Source: Brooklawnia sp937867175 (lineage in GTDB: Bacteria > Actinomycetota > Actinomycetes > Propionibacteriales > Propionibacteriaceae). Taken from it: a DNA stretch of 64,000 bases. The notes beneath the pieces were generated by a model. It made no database searches and was not told the origin of the DNA. It saw only the letters and a list, made by a program, of their open reading frames with translations. The position numbers were made by a program, and so were the translations under genes. Location of the stretch: NCBI GenBank assembly GCA_036821905.1, contig DAISIR010000006.1, positions 62,001 through 126,000 on the forward strand, read 5' to 3'. Of the stretch, positions 17,480-26,242 are shown one piece after another. Position 1 is the stretch's first letter. Every line of letters begins with the position of its first letter.

Positions 17480-17525
17480 TGTTGTTACTCTCCTCGAACG
17501 AAATGACGGACCATCGAACCGTGCC

Positions 17526-17801
17526 TCAGACGCCGACCCGGTACAGCACCAGCAACCCGACGATGGACAACAACCACAACAACGCCACGACCACCGTGAG
17601 CCTGTCGAGGTTCCGCTCGGCCACCGAAGTGCCGCTCATTCCTGTTGTCATGCCTCCACCGAAGAGGTCTGACAGCCCCCCACCGCGGCCCTTGTGCAAG
17701 AGGATGAACCCGGTGAGGATCACGCTGAGTACGACCAAGAGGATCGAAAGCACCGTGATCGGCCAGGTCATCAGCGGTACGAAAGTCACGCGAGCGATCA
17801 T
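17526..17801 (-). CDS. secG: Preprotein translocase subunit SecG
   Basis: Small integral membrane subunit of the SecYEG export channel. 91 residues from ATG 17801, which has AGGTGGG just upstream; an ATG ten codons later would give a more standard 81 residues but lacks a ribosome binding site. Two membrane segments, ITVLSILLVVLSVILTGFIL and LTVVVALLWLLSIVGLLVLY, flank the conserved loop LHKGRGGGLSDLFGGG. Downstream of tpiA, as in other actinobacteria. Confidence 0.94.
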   Translation of the reverse strand: MIARVTFVPLMTWPITVLSILLVVLSVILTGFILLHKGRGGGLSDLFGGGMTTGMSGTSVAERNLDRLTVVVALLWLLSIVGLLVLYRVGV

Positions 17802-17850
17802 ATCCCACCTGCTGCGGCGTCCCGAATCGTGCCCAGCAGCGGGACGCAAG

Positions 17851-17883
17851 AAGGACGCCCCGGCTCAAGACCGAGGCGTCCTT
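17851..17883 (-). terminator. Terminator hairpin after tpiA
   Basis: AAGGACGCC at 17851-17859 pairs perfectly with GGCGTCCTT at 17875-17883; an inner CGG/CCG extends the stem. It lies 23 bases after the tpiA stop. The U-run is weak (CTTCTTG), so termination may be partial and still feed secG. Confidence 0.68.
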
Positions 17884-17906
17884 TCCCGTCAACTGCGAGT
17901 AGTGGC

Positions 17907-18686
17907 CTACTGCTGGTAGAACAGTACGATCTTGGCGAACTCCTCGGCCTTCAGGCTGGCGCCGCCGACCAAGCAGCCGTCCACATCGGGTTGGGCCATG
18001 ATGTCGACGACATTGCTCGCCTTGACCGAGCCGCCGTACTGGATGCGAACCGAATCAGCCACCCGATCGTCATAGAGCTCACGGACAGCCGCGCGAATGG
18101 CGCCACAGACCTCTTGAGCGTCCTCGGGGGTGGCCACCTCGCCGGTGCCGATCGCCCAGATGGGTTCGTAGGCGATCACCAGTGAAGCGACGTCGTCGCC
18201 GGAAATGCCAGCCAACGCGCCCTTCACCTGCCCGACGGTGTGGTTGACCTGCTGGCCCTGCTTGCGCAGTTCGAGGCCCTCACCGACGCAAATGATCGGA
18301 GTGAGACCCTTCTCGAGCGCCTTGACCGCCTTGGCGTTGACGATTTCGTCGGTTTCGGCATGGTACTCGCGACGCTCACTGTGGCCGACCACGACGTAGC
18401 TGCAATCCAGTCTGGCCAGCATCGGCGCCGAGATCTCACCCGTGTAGGCGCCATCATCGTGCTGCGAGACATCTTGGGCGGCGTGCTTGAGCGGCAGCTT
18501 GTCACCTTCGATGAGGGTCTGCACGCTGCGGATGTCAGTGAAGGGTGGGACCACCACCGCCTCACACTTCCTGCGGTCGTAGCCTTCGTCCGCCAGCGTC
18601 CAGGCGAGTTTCTGGACGAGCCCCACCGCATCAATGTGGTTGAGGTTCATCTTCCAGTTGCCTGCCATGATCGGGGTGCGGGTCAT
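17907..18686 (-). CDS. tpiA: Triosephosphate isomerase
   Basis: Interconverts dihydroxyacetone phosphate and glyceraldehyde-3-phosphate. 259 residues. Catalytic residues are all in place: Lys12 (GNWKMN), His102 (VVVGHSERREY) and Glu174 (AYEPIWAIGTG); the phosphate loop IQYGGSVKA follows. ATG at 18686 overlaps the pgk stop as ATGA, so pgk and tpiA are coupled. A perfect hairpin follows its stop. Confidence 0.97.
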   Translation of the reverse strand: MTRTPIMAGNWKMNLNHIDAVGLVQKLAWTLADEGYDRRKCEAVVVPPFTDIRSVQTLIEGDKLPLKHAAQDVSQHDDGAYTGEISAPMLARLDCSYVVVGHSERREYHAETDEIVNAKAVKALEKGLTPIICVGEGLELRKQGQQVNHTVGQVKGALAGISGDDVASLVIAYEPIWAIGTGEVATPEDAQEVCGAIRAAVRELYDDRVADSVRIQYGGSVKASNVVDIMAQPDVDGCLVGGASLKAEEFAKIVLFYQQ

Positions 18687-19918
18687 CGTCCAGCCTCCGT
18701 TCCAGACGCCTGCTCATCAAGGACGACCAGGCCGGGCAACTGCTTGCCCTCCAGGTACTCCAGCGAAGCACCGCCACCGGTCGAGATCCAGCCGAACTGA
18801 TCATCGGCGTATCCCAGGTCGCGGACGATGGCGGCCGAGTCGCCGCCACCCACCACGGTCAGGCCATCGACCTCGGTGAGCGCCTTGGCTACTGCGGCAG
18901 TGCCCTCGGCAAGCGCCGGGATCTCGGCCACACCCATCGGGCCATTCCAGAAGACGGTCTTGGCGCCCCGGATGGTCTTGGCGAACAGTTCCTCCGATTC
19001 GGGCCCGATGTCCAGACCCGACTGCCCGGCGGGCATCTGATCGGCCGAGACTACCGAGACCTCACCGACGACCTTGCGAGCGGCGAAGTCCATGCCCGAG
19101 GCGACCCGGACATCCACCGGAAGCACGATCTGCTTGCCGGCGGCCTCAGCCTGCTTCAGGTACTCGGCGCATTCGGAAACCTTGGACTCGTCCAGGATCG
19201 AGTCGCCAACCTCGTAGCCCTTCGACTTCAAGAATGTGTAGGCCATGCCGCCGCCGATCACCAACGCGTCGGCCACCTTGAGCAGATTGTCGATGACGGC
19301 CAGCTTGTCGGCCACCTTGGCCCCACCGAGCACGACCACGTACGGCCGCTCAGGTTCGGTGGTCAGCCGACTCAGGACCCCAACCTCCTTGGCGACCAGG
19401 TCACCGGCGGCCGCCGGGATCAGTTGAGCGATATCGAAGACGGACGCCTGCTTGCGGTGCACCACGCCGAAGCCGTCCGACACGAACAGATCGCCGAGCT
19501 TGGCGTACTGGGCGGCCAGTGCGGCGCGCTGGGTCTCGTCCTTCGACTCTTCGGCAGGCTCGTAGCGCACGTTCTCGACCAGAAGAACTTCGCCGTCGGC
19601 GAGGCCCGCCGAAAGCTCCTGCGCAGACGGGCCGACGACATCGTCGGCGAGCTTGACCTGCGTGCCGAGCAGCTCACCAAGTCGCTTGGCCACCGGAGCC
19701 AGCGAGTATTTCGGGTTGACCTGGCCCTTGGGTCGTCCGAGGTGGGCCATCACGGTGGTTCGAGCGCCGGCCTCGCGCAGCTTGTTCAGGGTGGGCAGCG
19801 CGGCCTTGATGCGGCCATCGTCGGTGATGGTGTCACCGTCCAGCGGCACGTTAAAGTCACAGCGGATGACGACGCGCTTACCACGCAGGTCGTCCAACCA
19901 CTCGTTCACTGATCGCAC
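18683..19918 (-). CDS. pgk: Phosphoglycerate kinase
   Basis: Makes ATP from 1,3-bisphosphoglycerate. 411 residues, normal. VVIRCDFNVPLDG (N-domain substrate site), MAHLGRPKG and the C-domain nucleotide motif LTVVGGGDSAAIV are visible. The GTG at 19918 follows AAGGGA; a second GTG three codons later is possible. A terminator hairpin lies between gap and this gene, and no convincing promoter of its own is seen, so it may depend on readthrough from gap. Confidence 0.97.
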   Translation of the reverse strand: MRSVNEWLDDLRGKRVVIRCDFNVPLDGDTITDDGRIKAALPTLNKLREAGARTTVMAHLGRPKGQVNPKYSLAPVAKRLGELLGTQVKLADDVVGPSAQELSAGLADGEVLLVENVRYEPAEESKDETQRAALAAQYAKLGDLFVSDGFGVVHRKQASVFDIAQLIPAAAGDLVAKEVGVLSRLTTEPERPYVVVLGGAKVADKLAVIDNLLKVADALVIGGGMAYTFLKSKGYEVGDSILDESKVSECAEYLKQAEAAGKQIVLPVDVRVASGMDFAARKVVGEVSVVSADQMPAGQSGLDIGPESEELFAKTIRGAKTVFWNGPMGVAEIPALAEGTAAVAKALTEVDGLTVVGGGDSAAIVRDLGYADDQFGWISTGGGASLEYLEGKQLPGLVVLDEQASGTEAGR

Positions 19919-19962
19919 AATGGTTCCCTTCTTGTGGGTTGGTGGGTTCGAAGAACAGAACA

Positions 19963-19993
19963 GGGGCGTGCCGGGCCGAAGCCGACACGCCCC
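19963..19993 (-). terminator. Terminator hairpin after gap
   Basis: GGGGCGTG at 19963-19970 pairs with CACGCCCC at 19986-19993. On the minus strand the stem is followed by the U-rich TGTTCTGTTCTTCG, a good intrinsic terminator 22 bases after the gap stop. Confidence 0.72.
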
Positions 19994-20015
19994 CGCATTA
20001 CATCTGGAGTGTGGA

Positions 20016-21020
20016 TCAGAGGCTGCTGGCGACCAGCTCGGTCAGGTCGACCAAGCGGTTCGAGTAACCCCATTCATTGTCGTACCAAGACAAGATCTTG
20101 ACCAGGTTGCCGATCACCTTGGTGTAAGAAGCATCGAAGATGCTCGAGTGGGGATCGCCCTGGATGTCGGTGACGACGATCGGGTCTTCGGTGTAGGACA
20201 AGATGCCCTTGAGCGGGCCCTCTGCGGCGGCCTTGACGGCGGCGTTGATCTCAGCGACCGTGGTCTCCTTGTTGGACACGAAGCTGAGGTCGGTGACCGA
20301 GCCGGTGGGCACCGGGACGCGAAGAGCGAACCCGTCAAACTTGCCCTTCAACTCCGGCAGCACCAACGCGACGGCCTGGGCGGCACCGGTCTTGGTGGGG
20401 ATGATGTTCAGGGCGGCGGCGCGGGCGCGGCGCAGGTCGCCGTGCGGGCCGTCCATCAGGTTCTGGTCTGCGGTGTAGGCGTGAACGGTGGTCATGAGGC
20501 CACGCTCAATGCCGAAGTGGTCGTTCAGGACCTTGGCGACCGGGGCCAGGCAGTTGGTGGTGCAGGAGGCGTTCGAGATGATGTGGTGCTTCGCCGGGTC
20601 GTAGTCTTGGTCGTTCACGCCCATCACGATGGTGATGTCTTCGTTCTTCGCGGGCGCCGAGATGATGACCTTCTTGGCGCCGGCCTTGATGTGGGCACCT
20701 GCCGCCTCGGCAGAGGTGAAACGCCCGGTCGACTCGATGACGACATCGACGCCGAGATCGCCCCATGGCAGGGCAGCAGGATCGCGCTCAGCCAACACCT
20801 TGATCTTGTGCCCATCAGCCGTGATGGACTCTTCGTCGAAGGTGACCTCGCCCGCGAAACGACCCATGGTGGAGTCGTACTTCAGCAGGGTCGCCAGGGT
20901 CTTGTTGTCGGTGAGGTCGTTGGCGGCAACGATCTCGATGTCCGCACCCTGCTCCTTGGCAGCGCGGTAGAAGTTACGGCCAATTCGGCCGAAGCCATTG
21001 ATGCCAACCTTCACGGTCAT
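20016..21020 (-). CDS. gap: Glyceraldehyde-3-phosphate dehydrogenase
   Basis: Phosphorylating GAPDH of glycolysis. 334 residues. The NAD site GINGFGRIGRNFYRA opens the protein, catalytic Cys153 lies in SNASCTTNCLAP, and TTVHAYTADQ carries the active-site histidine. ATG at 21020 follows GAAGGAG. TAGAGT at 21093-21098 is a likely -10, giving a leader of about 66 bases. A terminator follows the gene, so gap can be expressed apart from pgk-tpiA. Confidence 0.97.
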   Translation of the reverse strand: MTVKVGINGFGRIGRNFYRAAKEQGADIEIVAANDLTDNKTLATLLKYDSTMGRFAGEVTFDEESITADGHKIKVLAERDPAALPWGDLGVDVVIESTGRFTSAEAAGAHIKAGAKKVIISAPAKNEDITIVMGVNDQDYDPAKHHIISNASCTTNCLAPVAKVLNDHFGIERGLMTTVHAYTADQNLMDGPHGDLRRARAAALNIIPTKTGAAQAVALVLPELKGKFDGFALRVPVPTGSVTDLSFVSNKETTVAEINAAVKAAAEGPLKGILSYTEDPIVVTDIQGDPHSSIFDASYTKVIGNLVKILSWYDNEWGYSNRLVDLTELVASSL

Positions 21021-21092
21021 GTGGGGATCTCCTTCAGAGATACTCGTGCCTTGTGCCTGTGCAGCAGATGCCAGACTTTTTTGGTCAGGTTC

Positions 21093-21098
21093 ACTCTA
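21093..21098 (-). promoter_or_regulatory. Putative -10 of the gap promoter
   Basis: TAGAGT on the minus strand, 72 bases before the gap ATG. No strong -35. It lies in the 154-base whiA-gap gap. Confidence 0.42.
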
Positions 21099-21174
21099 CC
21101 GAAACCCCGACAGCATGCGCGCCATCCCCAAGATGACATCGAGATTTGTCCAGAATCGCGGCGGCGACCGCAGC

Positions 21175-22161
21175 TCACTCGGATTCGTCGAGCATCTCTG
21201 ACGTCAAGACCGCCTCGGTGGATGGGATGCCCTGCTCGGCCGCCGCCTTGTCGGCCATCGCCAGCAGCCGCCGGATGCGGCCAGCCACTGCGTCCTTGGT
21301 CAGCGCTGGGTCGTGCAACTGGCCGAGCTCCTCCAAGCTGGCCTGCCTGTGCTCCAGCCGAAGCAACCCTGCCCTGCGAAGGTGGTCGGGAACGTCGTCG
21401 CCCAGTATCTCCAAAGCCCGCTCGACCCGCGCACCGGCGGCAACTGCGGCTCTCGCCGAGCGCCGCAAGTTGGCATCGTCGAAGTTCGCCAACCTGTTCG
21501 CCGACGCCCGCACCTCACGCCGCAACCGGCGTTCCTCCCACAGCAACACCGATTCGTGCGCACCCATCCTGGTCAGCATGGCCGCGATCGCGTCCCCATC
21601 GCGAATGACTACCCGGTCGACCTGTCGGACCTCACGAGCCTTTGAACCGATATCGAGTCGCCGCGCAGCCCCGACAAGTGCAAGTGCGGCCTCGGAGCTC
21701 GGGCACGTGACCTCGAGCGACATGGAGCGGCCCGGTTCGGTAAGCGAGCCTCGCGCCAAGAAGGCGCCGCGCCAGACTGCCACTTGTTCGTTCATCCCGG
21801 CACCCACCACCTGCGGAGGCAAGCCACGGACCGGGCGTCCGTGCGAGTCGAGCAGCCCGGTCTGCCGGGCGAAAGCCTCGCCGTCACGCACTAGGCGTAG
21901 GACATACCGGTTGCCACGCCTGATACCCGAGGCGCTGATCACCATCAGCTCGGATTCGAACCCGTACAGATCTGTGATCGCCTTCCGCAAGCGGCGAGCT
22001 GCGGCACCGGTGTCGAGTTCCGCCTCGATCACGATCTGCCCGCTGACCAGATGGAGCCCTCCGGAGAAGCGCACCATGGCGACCACCTCGGCTGCGCGGG
22101 TCTCGGGCCTCAGCACCCGGACCGTTGCCAACTCGGATTTCACCTGCTGCGTCAAAGCCAC
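21175..22161 (-). CDS. whiA: WhiA, DNA-binding regulator of division and sporulation-type genes
   Basis: Actinobacterial and firmicute regulator with a homing-endonuclease-like N-terminal domain and a C-terminal helix-turn-helix; in Streptomyces it activates division genes. 328 residues from GTG 22161 (ALTQQVKSELATV is the family opening). The last third, LGQLHDPALTKDAVAGRIRRLL, is the conserved DNA-binding helix region. A TTG six codons upstream is in frame but poor. It follows yvcK and precedes gap, the usual actinobacterial order. Confidence 0.95.
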   Translation of the reverse strand: MALTQQVKSELATVRVLRPETRAAEVVAMVRFSGGLHLVSGQIVIEAELDTGAAARRLRKAITDLYGFESELMVISASGIRRGNRYVLRLVRDGEAFARQTGLLDSHGRPVRGLPPQVVGAGMNEQVAVWRGAFLARGSLTEPGRSMSLEVTCPSSEAALALVGAARRLDIGSKAREVRQVDRVVIRDGDAIAAMLTRMGAHESVLLWEERRLRREVRASANRLANFDDANLRRSARAAVAAGARVERALEILGDDVPDHLRRAGLLRLEHRQASLEELGQLHDPALTKDAVAGRIRRLLAMADKAAAEQGIPSTEAVLTSEMLDESE

Positions 22162-22217
22162 CCCTGAATCATTCCACAATCAGCCCCCCAATCCGGCCGC
22201 CTCGCCATACCCCCTTG

Positions 22218-23162
22218 TCAACTGATCATCAGGTCACCGAAGAGGCTGGCCAGACGCAGTGGGTCGTGCCGGGCAGTCCCATCATGGCGACGCACATCTG
22301 CGATCAGCAGCCGCGCACCAAGGCAGCGGGCGTAGGCCTGCAGTGTGGCGTCGTCCGCGCCGAAGCTGGCGTCCACCACGATGGTGTCGAAGCAGAGCCC
22401 GGGCGCGTGCTCAGCAAGGATCTCCAGATGCCGGGCGGCGCTGATCCCGGCGGTCTCGGCAGCAGGCGCGATATTCAGGGTGAGGATCCGGTGGGCGTCC
22501 GACTCGATGATCGCTGTGGCCAATTCGGGCACCAGCAGGTGCGGCAGCACGGAGGTGAACCAGGAGCCGGGCCCGAGCACGACGAAGTCGGCCTCCTGGA
22601 TCGCTGCCACGGCCTCGGGGCAGGCCGGCGGGTCGTTCGGCACCAGGCGGATCGCCTCAACCTGGCCGTGGGTGATGGCGACCTCGTGCTGGCCGCTTAT
22701 CACTGCCACCTCATCTGGATGCTCCGGATCGACACCAAGGACGTCGGCTTCAATATTCAACGGCACCAAGGACATGGGCAGCACTCGGCCCTCCACATGC
22801 AGCAACTGGCCGACCATGTCGAGGCCCCTTACCGCGCCCAGTTCCTGCCAGAGCCCCTCGATCAGCAGATTACCGATCGCGTGACCGTTCAACGGTCCGG
22901 AGCTATGGAACCGGGACTGGAGGACGTTCGCCCACTGCCGGCCGATCGCGTCGTCGCCGCAAAGTGCCGCAAGGGCCATCCGAAGGTCGCCGGGCGGCAA
23001 CCCGCCCAGCTCTCTCCGCAGTCGCCCGGACGATCCGCCGTTGTCGGCCACCGTCACGACGGCGGTCAGGCGATCAGTGACTTGACGCAATGCCTGCAGG
23101 GATGTGGACAGCCCGTGCCCACCGCCCAACGCCGTCACACGCGGCAGTCCCTCGCCGCTCAT
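22218..23162 (-). CDS. yvcK: YvcK/CofD-family protein (GlmR-like)
   Basis: UDP-sugar-binding protein linked to cell-wall precursor and central carbon balance. 314 residues. The N-terminal GGGHGLSTSLQAL and VADNGGSSGRLRREL, then PPGDLRMALAAL and HAIGNLLI, are the family's nucleotide-sugar loops. ATG at 23162 overlaps the rapZ stop as ATGA. The rapZ-yvcK-whiA trio suggests joint control of amino-sugar supply and division. Confidence 0.93.
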   Translation of the reverse strand: MSGEGLPRVTALGGGHGLSTSLQALRQVTDRLTAVVTVADNGGSSGRLRRELGGLPPGDLRMALAALCGDDAIGRQWANVLQSRFHSSGPLNGHAIGNLLIEGLWQELGAVRGLDMVGQLLHVEGRVLPMSLVPLNIEADVLGVDPEHPDEVAVISGQHEVAITHGQVEAIRLVPNDPPACPEAVAAIQEADFVVLGPGSWFTSVLPHLLVPELATAIIESDAHRILTLNIAPAAETAGISAARHLEILAEHAPGLCFDTIVVDASFGADDATLQAYARCLGARLLIADVRRHDGTARHDPLRLASLFGDLMIS

Positions 23163-24088
23163 TCCCGCCCCAGATCACGATGCAGAACGCTGGCCTGCAC
23201 TCCTTTCGCCCTCAGCCGCTCGGCGAACTCCTCACTCATAGCAGTGGAGCGGTGCTTGCCACCAGTGCAGCCGATGGCGACGGTGGCCTGCAACTTGCCC
23301 TCGCGTTGATAGCCGGGGCCTACGGTGGCGATCAGCGCCTCCAGTAGTCCGAGGAACTCACCGGCACCGGGCTGGCCAAGTACATACTCACTGACTTCCA
23401 CCGACAGCCCTGTTTGCGGACGCAGGTGCGGCACCCAGTGTGGATTGGGCAGGAAACGGACGTCGAAAACCATGTCGGCGTCCACTGGGACACCGTTCTT
23501 GAAGCCGAAGCTCATGATCAGGAAACGGGTCTTCTGGTCGTCACCCGATCCGTAGATGTGGCCGATCCGGTAGCTCAGTTGGTGCACCGTCGTGTTTGAC
23601 GTGTCGATGACCACGTCGGCGTCCGCACGCAGATTGCTCATCATGCGGCGTTCCTTGGCGACAGCCTGGGTGATGTTGCTGGCACCTTGCAGCGGTAACG
23701 GTCGACGCACCGACTCCTGCCGACGCACGATCGCCTCGTCGTTGGCTTCCAGGAAGCAGATCTCCTTGCGGATGCCCTGTGCCTCCAACTGGGCCAGCAC
23801 GCGCGGCAACTGGTCGAACATCTCGCGGGACCGGACGTCCAGGCCCACGGCCAGCCGGTCCTGGCCGCCGCGCCGCACCGTCTCGATGAGCTGCGGCAGC
23901 AGGCCCGGTGGCAGGTTGTCCACGACAAACCAGCCCAAGTCCTCCATGGCATGGGCGACGGTACGCCGCCCGGCACCTGACATCCCGGTGATGATCACCA
24001 CCCGGGGCAGCGAGAGCGGATTGTTGCCGGGGCCGGCGTCGGGGACGTCCGCACTGCGGATGGGCACGTCGTTCGGCGAAGTCGTCAC
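23159..24088 (-). CDS. rapZ: RapZ/YvcJ-family nucleotide-binding protein
   Basis: P-loop ATP/GTP-binding protein; in E. coli RapZ controls GlmS mRNA turnover and YvcJ acts in Bacillus. 309 residues. The P-loop is GMSGAGRRT at 35-43, with Arg where a canonical Walker A has Lys. The C-terminal GCTGGKHRST is the other family hallmark. The GTG at 24088 is preceded by AATAAT at 6 bases and by no ribosome binding site, so it may be leaderless. Heads the rapZ-yvcK-whiA group; the RNA-binding role seen in E. coli cannot be assumed here. Confidence 0.93.
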   Translation of the reverse strand: MTTSPNDVPIRSADVPDAGPGNNPLSLPRVVIITGMSGAGRRTVAHAMEDLGWFVVDNLPPGLLPQLIETVRRGGQDRLAVGLDVRSREMFDQLPRVLAQLEAQGIRKEICFLEANDEAIVRRQESVRRPLPLQGASNITQAVAKERRMMSNLRADADVVIDTSNTTVHQLSYRIGHIYGSGDDQKTRFLIMSFGFKNGVPVDADMVFDVRFLPNPHWVPHLRPQTGLSVEVSEYVLGQPGAGEFLGLLEALIATVGPGYQREGKLQATVAIGCTGGKHRSTAMSEEFAERLRAKGVQASVLHRDLGRE

Positions 24089-24094
24089 GTCCCC

Positions 24095-24100
24095 ATTATT
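24095..24100 (-). promoter_or_regulatory. Putative -10 of a leaderless rapZ promoter
   Basis: AATAAT, 6 bases before the rapZ GTG. It differs from TATAAT at one base. The region between rapZ and uvrC (24089-24259) holds no other gene. Confidence 0.42.
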
Positions 24101-24259
24101 GCCCGCCGGTCGCGCAGCCCGGGCGGACCCGGGTCAACAGACCACCTCCCGCAGGGCCGTGACCCGGTCACGAGCCTCCCAGGTAAGCTCGGGGAGTTCG
24201 CGCCCGAAATGCGTGGCTTTTCCGATTCGCAACTGTTGAAAGCTGGACCGTTCGAATCG

Positions 24260-26242
24260 TCAGAGTTCGGTGACCTCACCGGTGGCAGTGTTGATCGCCA
24301 CCTGCGAGTCCCCAGTTGCCAGCGCAGCGACCACCGCCCGCGCCGTGGCCGGGCCGAATCCCGGGAGGGCTGCGATGTCGTCCTCGGTGGCCGCGCGCAA
24401 CTTCTTCAGGCTGCCGAAGTGGGTGAGCAGGGTCTGGCGGCGCACTTCGCCCAGCCCGGGCACCCCGTCCAACACCGACTCGACCATCGCCTTGGTGCGG
24501 CGTCCGCGGTGATGGGTGATGGCGAAGCGGTGCGACTCGTCGCGGACCCGCTGCAGCAGGTAGAGGCCCTCGGAGGCGCGCGGCAGGATGAGCGGGTACT
24601 CCTCCCCCGGGATCCAGATCTCCTCGAGCCGTTTGGCCAGGCCGATAAGGCTGATCTCGTCGGCCAGCCCGAGGTCGTCCAGCACCTGCTGGGCGGCATT
24701 CACCTGCGGCAGGCCGCCGTCAACCACCACCAGCGCGGGTGCGTACGCGAACTTTCGCGGTACCCCGGTGGCCGGGTCGATCAGTGCCGGTGACTCGTCC
24801 GCCGGTGCGGTCTCGGCCATCGCCTCCCGGTCGGCCAGCAGCCGGTTGAACCGGCGGCGCAACACCTCATCCATGGCCGCGATGTCGTTCGAACCTTCGA
24901 AACTCTTGATCACGAACCGCCGGTACTCCGATTTGCGGGCCAGCCCGTCTTCGAAGACCACCATCGACCCAACCACCTCGGTGCCCTGCAGGTGGCTAAT
25001 GTCGAAGCCCTCAATGCGCAGCGGCGCGGACGTCATGCCGAGTGCCTGCTGCAGCTCTTCCAAGGCACGACCACGAGTGCCCAGGTCGGACGCCCGCTTG
25101 GTCTTGTGCAACGCCAACGCCTCGGCGGCGTTGCGGGCCACGGTGTCGAGCAACTCCCGTTTGGGACCCCGCTGCGGCACATGCACCCGAACCCGGCCAC
25201 CTCGCTGTTCGCTGAGCAGCTGTTCCAGGACCTCACCCGAGGGAAGTGACGACTCGATGATGATCTCGGCTGGGATGGAGCTGCCGGTGTTGGTCTGGAA
25301 GCCCTGCTCATCTGCATAGAGGCTGACCAGGAAACCCTCGACCAGTTCGTCGACCGCCTCGTCGTTGGTGCGGTCGGCAACCCAGCCACGCTCGCCGCGG
25401 ACTCGTCCAGACCGCACGTGGAAGATCTGAACCGCCACCTCGAGCGGGTCGGCGGCCACAGCGAGCACATCTGCGTTGGTGCCGTCCGGCAGCACGATGG
25501 CGTTTCTTTCGGTGGCCTGCCGCAGCGCATCCAGTGAGTCGCGGATCACCGCCGCCCGCTCGTACTCCTGGGCTTCGGACGCGGCCCCCATCTGCCTGGC
25601 CAGCTTGCGCTCCAGGCCGCGAGTCTGGCCCGCCCAGAACGCACAGAAATCGTCGGCGATCTCACGGTGCTCGTCGGCGGTCACTCGTCCGACGCAGGGA
25701 GCCGAACATTTGCCGATGTGACCGAGCAGGCAGGGACGATTCGAGGCCACCGCATTGCGGAAGACGCCGTTGCTGCACGATCGCATCGGGAAGACCCGGA
25801 GCAACAGATCCACCGATTCCCGAACCGCCCACGCTTGACCGAAAGGCCCGTAGTAGCGCCAGCCCTTGCGCTTGACGCCGCGACCGACGAAGACCCGGGG
25901 GAACTCCTCGCTCCAGGTGACGCACAACCACGGATACGACTTGTCGTCGCGGTACTTGATGTTGAACCGGGGGTCGAACTGCTTGATCCAGGTGTATTCG
26001 AGCTGCAGCGCCTCAACCTCGTTTCGGACCACCGTCCAACTGACGGCGGCGGCGGTGCGCAACATGGTCTGCGTCCTGAAGTGCAGGCCCGCCGGGTCGG
26101 CGAAGTAGGAGTTGAGGCGGTTGCGCAGGTTCTTCGCCTTACCGACGTAGACGACCTGGCCGTACGGGTCGCTGAATCGGTAAACACCCGGATCGGTTGG
26201 GATTGATCCGGGCGCCGGGCGGTAGCTCGCAGGGTCAGCCAT
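24260..26242 (-). CDS. uvrC: Excinuclease ABC subunit C
   Basis: Makes both incisions around a lesion in nucleotide excision repair. 660 residues: GIY-YIG nuclease (GVYRFSDPYGQVVYVGKAKNL split across about 19-42), UVR domain near 205-240 that binds UvrB, an RNase H-like 5' nuclease region (FDISHLQGTE, VVVDGGLPQ), and two C-terminal helix-hairpin-helix motifs (DGVPGLGEVRR and ALPGFGPATAR). ATG at 26242 shares its A with the uvrA stop, so it is coupled to uvrA. Confidence 0.97.
   Translation of the reverse strand: MADPASYRPAPGSIPTDPGVYRFSDPYGQVVYVGKAKNLRNRLNSYFADPAGLHFRTQTMLRTAAAVSWTVVRNEVEALQLEYTWIKQFDPRFNIKYRDDKSYPWLCVTWSEEFPRVFVGRGVKRKGWRYYGPFGQAWAVRESVDLLLRVFPMRSCSNGVFRNAVASNRPCLLGHIGKCSAPCVGRVTADEHREIADDFCAFWAGQTRGLERKLARQMGAASEAQEYERAAVIRDSLDALRQATERNAIVLPDGTNADVLAVAADPLEVAVQIFHVRSGRVRGERGWVADRTNDEAVDELVEGFLVSLYADEQGFQTNTGSSIPAEIIIESSLPSGEVLEQLLSEQRGGRVRVHVPQRGPKRELLDTVARNAAEALALHKTKRASDLGTRGRALEELQQALGMTSAPLRIEGFDISHLQGTEVVGSMVVFEDGLARKSEYRRFVIKSFEGSNDIAAMDEVLRRRFNRLLADREAMAETAPADESPALIDPATGVPRKFAYAPALVVVDGGLPQVNAAQQVLDDLGLADEISLIGLAKRLEEIWIPGEEYPLILPRASEGLYLLQRVRDESHRFAITHHRGRRTKAMVESVLDGVPGLGEVRRQTLLTHFGSLKKLRAATEDDIAALPGFGPATARAVVAALATGDSQVAINTATGEVTEL

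Noticed and set aside
19653..21608. Open frame of 651 codons on plus opposite pgk, gap and whiA
   Set aside because: Covers three real genes on the other strand; no family features.
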